A stretch of 64,000 nucleotides of DNA, taken from Russula earlei. Its lineage: Eukaryota; Basidiomycota; Agaricomycetes; Russulales; Russulaceae. This document shows positions 24,944 through 36,134 of this stretch, piece after piece. The notes under the pieces are model-generated. The model was not told the DNA's origin. It did not search any database and saw only the letters and a program-made list of their open reading frames with translations. The stretch is taken from assembly GCA_025769875.1 (NCBI GenBank), contig JAGFNK010000201.1:1-64000 (forward strand), in the 5' to 3' direction. Position 1 is the stretch's first letter. Each line of letters opens with the position of its first letter. A program made the position numbers and the translations under genes.

Positions 24944-27176
24944 TCATAAAATAAAGTCCATGCTCTCACGATTGTCCGCTGCTAGCCGAGCATATTCTAA
25001 GCACAGCCGAAAGACATACGCTAAGCGACGATCAAGCATTGATTAGATTAGCGACAGGCGAGGTAGAATAGATGTATGGCTCGGCTCACCCTCCATATCG
25101 ACCCTGCGACCTATCGTATCCTTCCAGTTTTTTCCTGCACGCGCGATGCGCCGTAAGCGCTTATCTCCATCGAGGGGTACGCGCTGCCTTGGTGGAAGAT
25201 GTTGCACGGTTGAGTTCACAACAGCAAGGGCTTCCATCGTACCCCCTGAAAAGAAGGCATGGATGTTGTATATCTCCGCATGCGACGTCGACAGTGGGAT
25301 GTAGTGAAGCCTAGAATCGCATCCACTGTCAAGGGAAGTGATAAACATGCACCAAGAAACGCACCAGGGCTGTATCCAGTCTGAGAAAAATTCGTGATAC
25401 ACACTCGATTTAATGACGGCACTGTCAGATCCCAAGAATGCGAAAAATTTGCCCGAGTAACTCATTCCGTCCAAATCGAGAATGTACTTATGTGCCCAGT
25501 AGTCACTCAGGACTACCGCGTCGTCAAACCGATGTTCCAGAATCTGTTGAGCTAAACCACCAGGATAATGGTCGTGATCAACAGAACTGACAAAGGCGAC
25601 GTCCATGATCTCTCGATTCAGGGAGGCCATGGGTACGGAGGCATATACAAAGTTTGTGGAACTCGGGGGATCAGCAAAGACAACCGTACGGGTTGTTTCT
25701 GAAGTGCTGCTCGCTAGTTTGACAAACCTGAGGATGTGTCAGATACTACCATTCGGAATGGAAATCGTGTTACCGGTGGCGCTGGTAGTATGGCGAGAAG
25801 CCGCGCGGCGAACTACCGCCGCCAGTGGTGGCGCCACGGAAAAAAATCCTGTCGTCCTTCTTCTCCCAGGGCGTCTCCATACTATCCAGCCGCTTGAGCT
25901 CCATGTTCACATCGTCCCATGCATAAGAGTAGCGCTTGGTTGTGCCATAGTAATAATGACTTGGAATTTTTATGTCGCCAAAGCCCAAACCCTTGGCGGG
26001 TGAGAGAATTGGAAAAGGAATGGGAACGGTTCGCCAGTCAGAGAAGAAATGACCTTGTAATACATGAGAAGACGGGTTGTCACAGAACGAGAACTTTCTG
26101 GCGGTGTCCGTGGCGAAAACAAAATCGGGTCCGGGAAACGACTCGGAAGGGTGTACGTAATTGGTGGTGCCGTTGAAAGTGGCCGCCCTTTTGGAGCTCA
26201 TGATTCGCCGGGCTGGAGCATCTGGGGGGCAGATGCGGCGATAAGACTCCCAGACACTGCCCTCCCCCCTCCAGTCTGGGATAGAAAGGGGGCCAACGGT
26301 GCTAGCTAAAGACCCATTAGTCAGCATACAGAGAGAGGGAGCACCTTCTTGAACACACGAAAGGATTCTTGGCGAGTGATATTCGGGTACTTGCGATCCT
26401 CCCACGGCACAAGAACGCGGCCTTCTGATCGAGCGTTGATAGCAAAGTCGAGATCGGGCAGCTGAGATGCCAGCAGGGAGGGAGTCAGAAACGTCGCAGA
26501 GATAGGGAAAAAGAAAAGGGACCATCTTTCGAAATTTCTCTATCATCTTTAGGAAACTTCGAGCGCGCATGCTGACGTCGTCCTTGTCCGTGCGCGACTT
26601 GACGTTGAAGGCCTCCGCCTCGCCACCTCGTATCCGCACCAAGTCGATAGAAGGAAGATGCTGAGCCGCCTGGCATCGGGGCGTGTCACGGGAGGCATTC
26701 AAACAAGAGTGACACGTAGCACGCACCTGGAGCGTTCTCATCCTGAACGCTGCACCTGTGAGTTCCCAGAAAGGCTCTAGATCGCTAACGAGGCCGTCGT
26801 ACTCGTCGATCATTTTTACTTTGTTGGCCTGCGCGAAGCGCCACCACGCGTCGAAACCCTTGGGCGGGTTACGGCCGTACCGACGCCTGTATTCTGCGAC
26901 GGCGGCGCGTAGTGAGCGGCTCTGGCGGGACAGCAAATTTCGGAAGCGACGCTCTGCATCGTCCATGAGGTGGGGTATCGGGTGGTCGAAAACACTCGCT
27001 GTGGGAAGAGAACGTGGGAGCTGCAACGTCATCGAACGATGCGTAGGGTCGTTATTTTCTGTTGAGATACGCCTGGCGAAGAAGCCGGCCTGGACAAAGA
27101 CGAAAACGAGGGCGGTGAGGAAAAGAAAGGATTTACGTGGGCTCCATAGCGATTCAGCGAGATGCTGCTGCGACAT
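24944..27176 (-). CDS. GT90 family (CAP10-like) glycosyltransferase, type II membrane protein
   Basis: Starts at 27176 (MSQQHLAESLW) with a short cytosolic tail and one hydrophobic anchor (SFLFLTALVFVFVQAGFF, residues about 16-33), then a lumenal stem and catalytic domain. Exons: 27176-26727, 26669-26523, 26461 to about 26350, about 26305-25774, 25727-25365, 25310-25090 and 25020-24944. The GT90 core is clear: WEDRKYPNIT, GSVWESYRR, HKYILDLDGMSYSGKF, AVIKSSVYHEFFSDWIQPW and LHYIPL. The last 77-nt exon restores the family ending AYVFRLCLEYARL. Relatives add xylose or similar sugars to glycans or capsule in the Golgi. The junction between exons 3 and 4 is uncertain because several donors fit different phases. 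Nothing in the flanks suggests a dedicated partner gene. Confidence 0.85.
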
Positions 27177-27549
27177 GGGGCGTTGAAGACAGGCTTGGGA
27201 AAGATGGAGAGGTGACTTGCCGGTTTCCCATCATTCATTCCCATCCGCTGTGGGGCGTGAATCGATCGAATCCGTCTTTGCGAATTACATAAACATCCCA
27301 GCGTGAGGTGCGAGTTCCCACGTTTGTCGCGAGCCTTTAGACCGCTTTTAGCCGATTAAGCCACTTTGTGACTTATTTGAAATGTGTAAATGAAAATAGA
27401 TTGGGCGAATGTGTCTATGGAATGGCAATTATGATGATGTATATATACACGGTACAGAGCCCCGAGATTATATGCGAGCCTTTTGTCATTCGACCCTATT
27501 ATGAACCAAAACCGAATGGTACAACGTGCACGACAGGAAAGTTCTTCGA

Positions 27550-28860
27550 TTAGAAAGGAAGAGCGAACGGGAGCTTGTCAATCTTGACAAGGTAGTCGAT
27601 CATGAGACCAGCCCAGGTGATCCAGCCCATACGGCCGTTGCGATCAAAGTTCACTGCAGGGGAGGACCTCAATAAATAGGTCAAATGGAATCACAAGAGA
27701 TGACAACTCACAGCCGCAGCTCTCAGGGTCATCGAGGTCGACGGTGGCATATTGCCAGATGAGGTGAAGGGCCGTGCCACCGACGGTGACGTAGAAAAAG
27801 TAGGGAGTCTGTTGGTTGTGGATACCCGCGTAGGCAAGGGTGGCCACAAACAGAACGGCACAGCTGAAGGTGAAGGGGCGGACAAAGTCGCCGAGCATGA
27901 CAGCCGTCGACTTGACGCCAACCTTGACATCGTCCTTGCGATCTTGGCACGCGTAGATGGTGTCTGATACCCTGTCAGCTGTGTCTCTTTGGTCGAGGAT
28001 AACAGAAACAAACCGTAGTGCATCGTCCAACCCCAAGTGCCAACCATGAGAAGGGTGAGTAACTGCCAGTCGACCTCGTTGGTGACGGCAACCCAGGCGA
28101 CGACAATACCGAAGTTCATGGCAATGCCGAGCCATGCCTGTGGCCAGTAGGTAACACGCTTCATGAGAGGGTAAATTATGAAGCTGCATATGTCAGGTCC
28201 GTTTAGTATCTGATCCGGATCGGGCACATCGAAATACATACAGCGGAAGAAGCTGAGCAATGGCCGCCCAAAATGCAATGCCATGGTAGGGCAAGTAAAG
28301 AAGTACGCCAGCGACGTATTGGAGAATCAAATAGACAACTGCGGCAAAGACAGAGACGCGCCCACTGGCGAGAGGACGTCCCTTGGTACGCTCTAGAGCA
28401 ATGTGAGGTGCGAACTGGGTGATGTAATAGGAAATAGACGTACCAACGCCGGCATCGAAGTTCCGGTCGAAAATGTCGTTGATGGTGCAGGCAGAGCCAC
28501 GCACAAGGAATGCAGCAATCAAAAACTTGAACATTTCTGTCCAGAAGGTCTGCAAGTCCAAACTCGTTTTGTACGCCGCCAAGGTGAGGCCCCATGCTGG
28601 TCATGACTGTGAGTCAAGCAGATTGAACAAATCACTTCCCGACTTACCGAAAGGCCAGAACATGAGGATAGTGCCAGTGGGCTACCTCAAGCATGAACCC
28701 ACTGCGGACAAAGCCATAGATAACAACGTACCTTATGGAATCGAATGAGTTCCAAGTATGGGCGAACCTCAGGGGACACGAGGCCAAGAGGGAACGGAAG
28801 CTTCTCCTGGACAGGAGACGAGGAGTTGATGAGAGGAGCTTTTTCGGAGGTTCGAGACAT
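27550..28860 (-). CDS. UbiA-type aromatic prenyltransferase (COQ2-like)
   Basis: Seven exons, 28860-28732, 28681-28648, 28596-28444, 28392-28242, 28183-28014, 27963-27712 and 27653-27550, sum to 993 nt (330 aa). Both Asp-rich prenyl-diphosphate/Mg2+ motifs are present: NDIFDRNFD and YACQDRKDD. Also seen are ERTKGRPLASG, PTGTILMFWPFAWGL and several membrane helices. The family joins a prenyl chain to 4-hydroxybenzoate-type acids, either in ubiquinone synthesis (COQ2) or in meroterpenoid pathways. The N-terminus (MSRTSEKAPLINSSS) is short and rich in acidic and polar residues, not an evident mitochondrial presequence, which argues mildly for a secondary-metabolism enzyme. Its neighbour, divergently transcribed 1.4 kb away, is the first of four acid-reductase genes. 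Housekeeping COQ2 remains possible. Confidence 0.85.
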
Positions 28861-30284
28861 GGTTCAGTGGTCGAGAGGAAACGATGTGGAGCTCTAAAAT
28901 ACTGATCTAGAAGATGAGGTGAGAAGAGGAGCGGTGCTGGAGAAAGTTGTCGCTCCGCAGACAGGGTTTATATCTCAGCAGGACCTCCTGTGCATACTGT
29001 TAAGGGCACCGTTTCATCATGTGTGACGGCGGAAGAATCGGTTCAGGCTGTAACCCTTGGCCGGGAGGGATGGACAGAGAGAAGGAATAAGCAGTCGGCA
29101 GACCGGAAATTCCGGTGTTCAAGTCGAAGCGCTGAGTCAACAGATCCTGATTGATAGGGCGTCAGAGATTGACGTCGCAACATGCAACCGGCGTCCGAGC
29201 GCGACGGAGTTGATATGGACACAGCGCTGTTAAGGAGTCCTGAGCATGAGGCGGCGCCACCAAGGAGCTGAAAAGAGGTTTGGAGACGATTGGCCTGTTT
29301 TCTGTACCAATGAGTGAGGCAAACTCGCATAGCGCCACTGCAAACGCTGCCGTGCAACTTGAGCTGATTCTAACGCTCGACAATTGTCACCCCACCGAGG
29401 ATTGCAAGCCGACTGCTCGTTGACTTTGTCCTCCGATGCCCCGGAAAAAATAAAAATAAACATTTTTTCCTCAGCAATCTGGGAACGTCGCAACGTAACG
29501 GGACACGGTAATTCGTTCTCTCAGGTCAGAATGACCGCAGCCGCTCAATCAACGAACAGAGGTCTGCTGTGTTCTGAATGATATTCACAGAAGGCGACCT
29601 GCCCTTAGAGGAATAAAGGCGGAATGAGCGCATGTATCGGTCGCATATTCGGCAGAAAAGTCACCAGCTGTACCGTAAATGTCTCCAGCGAACAGCGGAC
29701 GTCCGGGGTATTACCAAAGCATGCTCAAGTCGGCGGATCTACCGGCAGATTGATGGATATTCTAGACTTCTAGACAATTTCTAGGCTGTACGATTCCTGC
29801 GCTGCGTCGGTGAGCTCGAAATTTGGTGTTGACACATTATGGCTATTTCCAACCTTACATTTGTTTGTGGGAAGGCAATGGCGAGGATGAGAGGAGGTAT
29901 GAGGTAAACTGCTTAGTCATGCGTCGGTGTCCCAAATAAGTGCAGTGCAACTGCCGCTGCCGTGATGGTCCATTCATATCAGCAATTATCAAGCCTCGCG
30001 CAGAAACTTGAGCAGATCAGCGCCAATTGCTTTGTCTTCTGCATCATGTCAGCTCTCACTGCCTCCCACACTCAGAGTGGGCTTAATGAAATCACTCGCT
30101 CCATGTTTGATCCTGGCATCGCCTGAATGGCGGTCCGACCCAGGACATGCCCGGTCTTTCCTGTCCGATTTGTGAGTAATGACGGATGTTCCCGGACTCT
30201 GCGAGCTGCACGGGGGTCAGTCTTTTAGATGGACAGCCTCGTGCTCATATCTAACCCTCTGACCTGCATTCTCCCCTTCCACTC
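28861..30284. other. Divergent intergenic region between UbiA and reductase copy 1
   Basis: This 1.4 kb probably carries both promoters. No coding homology was found. At 30221-30236 the sequence tcttttagatggacag occupies the place of the TATA-like element of the other reductase copies, with the TATATGAACAG core changed. Confidence 0.5.
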
Positions 30285-33200
30285 ATGTCTGCTTTACCCA
30301 AGACTCAAGTGTTGAACAGTTCAACGTTCAAGGCCCCGCCTTTGGGAGACAACTCCTTGACTCTCCCCGATCTCTATGATTGGCAGTATCGAAACAGCCC
30401 AAATCACCCATTCTTTGTGTTCGAGGATGGCCCTGGGAAGATAAGGACCATCACCTGGGCTGAAGCCGCTCATGGCATCCATCGCGCTGCTCATATTATC
30501 TCATCGCGAATCTCTGCAGAAGACGTGGCAGCTGCTTTGGAAGGACGCCCCGTCGTAGTTGCCGCATTAGCGGCGACCGGTTTGTACACCATTCATCACT
30601 ACCCTCCCGGCGTCCCATGCTCACGTCGTTGACCTCCAGACACTGTGACATACGTCACAACCGAAGTCGGAATTTTGCGAGCCGGGCTCACCGTGTTTCC
30701 CGTATCGCCGAGAAACTCGCCAGAAGCGATCGCTCATCTGCTGAAAAAGACGGGGGCAAGTCACCTGCTCGTAGGTGGCGAGCCCAAGCTTCAGAAGCTT
30801 GCCGCCTCCTCCTTGAATTTATTGCGAGCGGAGGGTCACCCCGGGATACCCTTTTCGGATATGCCCCATTATGAAGACGTCTATCCCGTCGATAGCTCGG
30901 ATAGCACACTCAAGCACTATCCTGCAGTAAAGTTTGACCTTAATGCACAATCATTAATATTACATTCCTCTGGTCAGCGCATCACGAGTCCTTACACAGT
31001 AGATATACGACTGACTCATCTGGGCATGAAGGGTCGACCGCGTTTCCAAAGCCCATAGTATGGTCTCACAAGCAGCTTGTCAGTCTCTGTACAATTCCCT
31101 GTAAGTCGTGTTCGATGCTTGAGATGAACCTCGTCTTATGTTATCGGCTAGGGTGGGGAGAAATGGATCTGTGTGGACAAGTCATGTCTTGTCATGCAAT
31201 GCCGGTCTTCCACGGAATGGGTCTCTTACAGATAGCTTTAGTGGTGAGTGCGCCTTACTATGAGTGTGCCAATTCCAACAGTTTCCAGCCATCCGCTGGA
31301 GTGGCGATGGCAGTTTTCAAGCCAGCCTTCCCAGCCGTCCTTCCCAATCCTCAGAACGTATTAGAAGGGATGATGGTGACGAGATGCTCTATTGGGGCAG
31401 CTGCCCCCACCTTCCTAGAAGTAAGTGGGCACTCCTCCGTTTGGTAGTAGCTGATTCAATAATGCATATAGGCTTGGTCACGCAATCCCGCCGCCGTAGA
31501 CTATCTCAAAACTACAAAAGCTGTGGTATGTTGCTAGGAACTTATGCTGAGGTATGAGACTGATGTCTTGAGAAGATGTGGGGTGGAGGACCACTACCCA
31601 AAGAAGTAGGGGATCACCTTACACGCGAAGGTGTCTCCATCCACTCCCAGTACGGATGGTAAGCAAGCGACTTAGTTCCGGTCTTGCCCCCGTCTCAACA
31701 AATCACCGTAGTTCCGAGTGTGGTGTTATGAACACGGTGCTCCCAAGTGGGTTCGCTTTTCGTTCAGTCATTCTGTAGTATATTTATGCTTTGAGACAAA
31801 AAGGTTATTCTCGTGGGGAGGATTGGGAGTACTTCACAGTATCTTCTCACTGCCGCCCCGCATTTTTACCTCAAGATGATGGAACGTTCGAGTTGGTTCT
31901 CATCGTACGCGCATTTTACTTACATCTATACCTCTGCTGAGATATTTCAGGACCATGACCTTCACCATCCCGTTGTAACAAACACTCAGATTGACGGGAG
32001 GGACGCGTACGCCACCTCAGATCTTCTGGTACCTCATCCTACAAAGCCTGGTTTATGGAAGGTATACGGCCGAAAGGATGACCAAATCATGCTGTCAACG
32101 GGAGAAAAGACAAACCCAGGGCCTCTCGGTACAACTTCTAATCCTGTTCGCGGTTTTGTGTGTTCTGATATCGTTTTCAAGAGGGAATTCTTGCTCAGGA
32201 TCCTCACATCTTGTCCGCTGTCATGTTTGGCAGGGGAAAGTTTCAGAATGGGGTGCTCATAGATCCAAAACCAGAATTCGCGTTTGACCCTACGGACGAG
32301 GCAAAACTTGAGAGTTTTCGTCAATTAATCTGGCAAGTATTCACGTTCCCATGTGCGCCACCCGTTACTTAATTCGAAATCCAGGTCGACGGTGGAGCGG
32401 CTAAACACCTACGCACCACAGCATTCTCGCCTCTTCAAGGAGGTACATTCATCCTTCCCTATTCATGACACCTTATTCTAATTAAGAGACTGTCTAGATG
32501 ATAATCGTGGCGTCTCCATCTAAGCCGTTTGTGTATACAGCAAAGATGACGGCTCGCAGGCAAGCGATCCTCAAGGCTTATGACACCGAGATCAATGCTC
32601 TATATGACATGGTCGAGCAGACGTCGCAAGTTGATATCCCTTTGCCGGTAGAATGGACACCGTCGCAGTCGCTCGACTATGTGCGCCGTGTTGTCCATAA
32701 GGTCATGACGCAGAAAATTTCCGATGGCGTTGACATCTTCCAACACGGCTGTGATAGGTACGAACACCAGATCTCTCCTGACTTCCCCCAGTAACGGCGT
32801 TGTTCAGCCTTCAGTCGACTTACATTCGGAACTCTGTTTTGCATGCGCTGCGGGAGACTAAGCCCGAGATTGCGAAGCTTGTATCTGCGTCTTTCGTTTA
32901 TGAATACCCTACGATTGAGCGTATGGCCACATTCTTGAGCAAGGTGGTCACCAATCCACAGGCCATTCAGGGTGTCGATCTTCCAACACGCGGACGGCAA
33001 TTGCAAGCAGTCGTCGACAGGTACACGGAGAACTTTCCTGCACGCCTCGCGCTCAATGGATCTGCGCATCCCTTACCCTCTTGGAACATCTATCTGTTGA
33101 CGGGGACGACAGGCGGACTCGGTTCGAACATGCTTGCGCAATTATTGAAAACACCGGACGTCATGCGCGTGTACGCGTTCAATCGGCGATCGAAGTCGGC

Positions 33201-34623
33201 AACTTCACATGCGCGTCAACTTTCTGCCTTCACACAGCGCGGGCTTGACACGCGTCTGTTGTCGTCTAAGAAGCTGGTGTATGTTGAAGGAGACCTGAGT
33301 GCGCGTAATTTTGATTTGGACGACAAGTTGTATGGAGAAGTAAGTAAAGTGGGTTTGACTGCCAATTTGCTCTCATACGATTTGTTTGCACAGATCCATA
33401 AATCAGTTACCCACATCATCCATAACGGTACGACAAAACCTCCTTTTACAGCCGATCATACTGAGTACTCCGCAGCATGGAAGATTAATCTTAATCTATC
33501 ATTAACATCTTTCGAAGATGGTATTTCCGGCGTGCGCGCTTTAGTGGACTTCGCAATCGCATCGCCCCTCATTCGACCTCCTCACCTACTTTTTGTCTCT
33601 TCCATCTCCGTATTCATCAGTGCGTACTGCGCTATACGATTATGACCTTTTTACTGAATTCCTGATACAGATTTTGAGAACAAGGGTTCGGTTATAGAAG
33701 AAGTTCTGTCAAATCGAGAAGTTGCCATTGGCACTGGCTACTCTGAATCGAAGTGGGTAGCAGAGCGTATCCTTGACGCTGCAGCGGAACGCACCGCGCT
33801 GCGGCCAGTAGTCGTACGTCTGGGGCAAGTATGTGGCGATGGAAACGGCACCTGGAATGAGAAAGAATGGTTCCCGTCGCTTATAAAATCAGCCTTGACA
33901 CTACGCTGTCTGCCAAGTCTTGATGGAGTGAGTGGGATTTTGACTACATTGATTATATGTTGCTGATTAGGCCCCAAGACTGTGGCATGGATCACTGCGC
34001 CGGATGCCGCCGCCGCAATCCTCGAGATGTCACGGATCAAACCCGTTCCTGATACTCACACTCTTCATGTCGTCCACCCTCGTGGCGTACCCTTCAATAA
34101 CCTTATCGCCTCCGTCGCGTCCTCGCTCGACGTCCCACTTGTTCCCTATCCTGAATGGCTCTCCAGTCTCTCCGAGGAGCACAAGGCCAAGTCCTATTCC
34201 GCCGAAAACCTGGAAAACGCACAAGCGGAGAACCCCGCATTGCGCTTGTTTAGCTTTTTCCAGTCTGTGCGCACAGGACCCGAATGGGAGCCGCTCGGGG
34301 TTGCGCGTTTGGATACCACGCGCGCCGTACGGGTATCGAGAACTTTGGCTAAGGACGCCAAGCCACTCGGCGAGGAGAACGTGGATAAATGGTTGAGCGC
34401 ATGGCGCGCGAGTGGCTTCCTCCCCCCAGTATCGAACAAGGCGGTAAGGCGACTGGACAAGTCGATGGTCCAGGTGTCAAGGTCGGGGGTAGCGACAACC
34501 GAACCTGCCGGGCCTCTACCTGCGGACGTGCTAAAAGGCGCCGGCTTGATATTAATGGCCTCACAGTTTGGGTTCACGACGGTTGTTTTGGCGTCTCTCG
34601 GAATGATTTATTCTTGTTTCTAG
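30285..34623 (+). CDS. NRPS-like carboxylic acid reductase (A-T-R), copy 1
   Basis: About 18 exons. The adenylation domain begins [13 protein letters not shown] and runs to about 32340, with the A3-type loop [10 protein letters not shown] (split by the 30971 intron), [32 protein letters not shown] and [17 protein letters not shown]. The carrier domain (about 32498-32860) has [12 protein letters not shown]; its phosphopantetheine Ser codon is split by an intron (32756-32757 plus 32808). The reductase domain (from about 33090) has the NAD(P) loop [12 protein letters not shown] and catalytic [10 protein letters not shown]. Such enzymes activate a carboxylic acid as AMP ester, load it on the carrier and release an aldehyde. 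The substrate cannot be told. The intron at 32333 has a GC donor. The C-terminus runs about 50 residues past the other copies and ends in a hydrophobic stretch. The last acceptor is probably CCCCAAG just before ACTGTGGCATGG. Confidence 0.85.
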
Positions 34624-34739
34624 ATACTCTAACATTATCCTGCATCTTCAATGTACTCCATCCAATGACAGAATACTAGATTTCTTTAATTCTAAAGGAC
34701 AGGTTCTCGAGCGATGATCGGGGCAGTGGCAGCTAGTAG

Positions 34740-35130
34740 GGCCTTTCTAAATTACGCTTCCACCAGCCGGCGTGCGGTCAGGCGAATCCAGAAGTATGGC
34801 CTCCGTTTCTTCCTTGGTTGGCATTTTTGGTGGCATGAGACTTTCGATGGGGAGATCCGCGACAGCCACGCGGACATGCGGTAGCAGTGGCAGTGGATCT
34901 GCCAGGCTAGAATTGGAGCTATCGTCGGTGCATCTTGTTTCGAGTTCGCTTGTCTCATCTCGGCGCTACGGCGCTTGCATTGATGAATGCCCTGCGACCG
35001 TCATCTGATGCCGATGGATGGCGGGATGGTAGAGTGTATGATGGCGCGCCTGCGCTGCGCTGCGTTTGAGGTTCAAGTATGACGATTGGAAGGCCAGATT
35101 CTGCTAGCAGGTGCGCGTGCACCTCGTTAC
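34740..35130 (-). pseudogene. Fragment of an ISY1 3' end
   Basis: The minus strand reads PPKMPTKEE followed by AILLD, matching PPKMPTKEEMEGVLLD of the full ISY1 at 46066-47276. Nucleotide similarity continues upstream into the region equivalent to 46500 (the tgcgcgtg..ctcgttact stretch near 35120). It is frameshifted and lacks the 5' two thirds, so it is non-functional. Confidence 0.75.
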
Positions 35131-36134
35131 TTTGTTGCAGCCACGATAAGCTGTCTGTTGCTCAGAGGAGGAACCATCTAAACGCGTTGGCTATATTTGG
35201 CCAAAAACAATTCGTTTTAGACAAAAAAAGAAAGGTTTATATCAATGATTCAAGAGCGCATGAGGACTGCGCAAGAGGCGATGAAGGACGACCATCCTTA
35301 TACAGGAACATGAAAGACAACCCACGTCATTTAGCAAGCCGTTCCAAGAGATGAAAGAGGCTGAAAAATCAGCAATATAAGTACCTTTTGATTTGAAACC
35401 CGGTCAGCGGTGTGGAACGCCTTTCTCGCGTATCCCGAGCCAGCGCTTATTTGACCCGTTTTACTTGACCCGTTTAACGACGCCGAACATCAACTTTTCT
35501 AGGGAATAACCACCCAAACTTATATTTATCCGATCGGATCGGAAAGATGACCATGGCCAACTTCTGGCTAATCTATCTTCTCTTTCAGCTTATCCGCCTG
35601 TGCCATCTCGTATGCGATCATAGGAGCTCCTACAAGCTGACACAGGTCAAAAAGACTTATGCGGGATTGCCGATGGACTTGCTCGCTTTGAATCGCTGAT
35701 GAACATGAAGGGGTTCGGATCATCGAGAGAACGTCTGTCTCGATAACGCGTGGTGCCCGGTCTTCCTCTCAGGGCTGGCAATTCGTCCCTACAACCCTAG
35801 GGCTAGCGGCACTACGCACTGCGTCGACCAATGGTGTTACCTGATTTCGTAGCCATTTTGGAACCACCACCATCAGATTACGCCACAAATCCGATTGTTC
35901 ATCGAAACATCACGGATAACCCTTTTGCCATGTTTGCAACACAACATGATCTCCACCAAGAAGAGCTCGGTGTATGTTAATGCGAAATTTCAATTGTTCG
36001 AATGAAGGGTTCCGTCCGACGTACAGGGCCAGCATGGTATGTGATTCGATCACTTCGAACATTGCCTCATCATTCTTCTATATGAACAGACCCCATTCCG
36101 ATGTCTGGCTTTCGTCCTCAATTCTCATCCTGTC
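35131..36134. other. Upstream region of reductase copy 2
   Basis: No coding homology. The 36005-36134 part is clearly similar to the regions before copies 3 and 4 (shared gttccgtccga..gtacagg words and TATA-like box). Confidence 0.5.
36040..36088 (+). promoter_or_regulatory. Conserved promoter block of reductase copy 2
   Basis: TGTGATTCGATCACTTCGAA (36040-36059), with palindromic TTCGAA, is followed by the TATA-like TATATGAACAG (about 36079-36089), which starts 56 bp before the ATG. The same two elements precede copy 4, and weaker forms precede copy 3, at the same distance. An upstream ATG at 36101 is out of frame with the main start. Confidence 0.55.

Noticed and set aside
25072..26309. Plus-strand frames across the GT90 gene
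   Set aside because: They are antisense to conserved GT90 exons.
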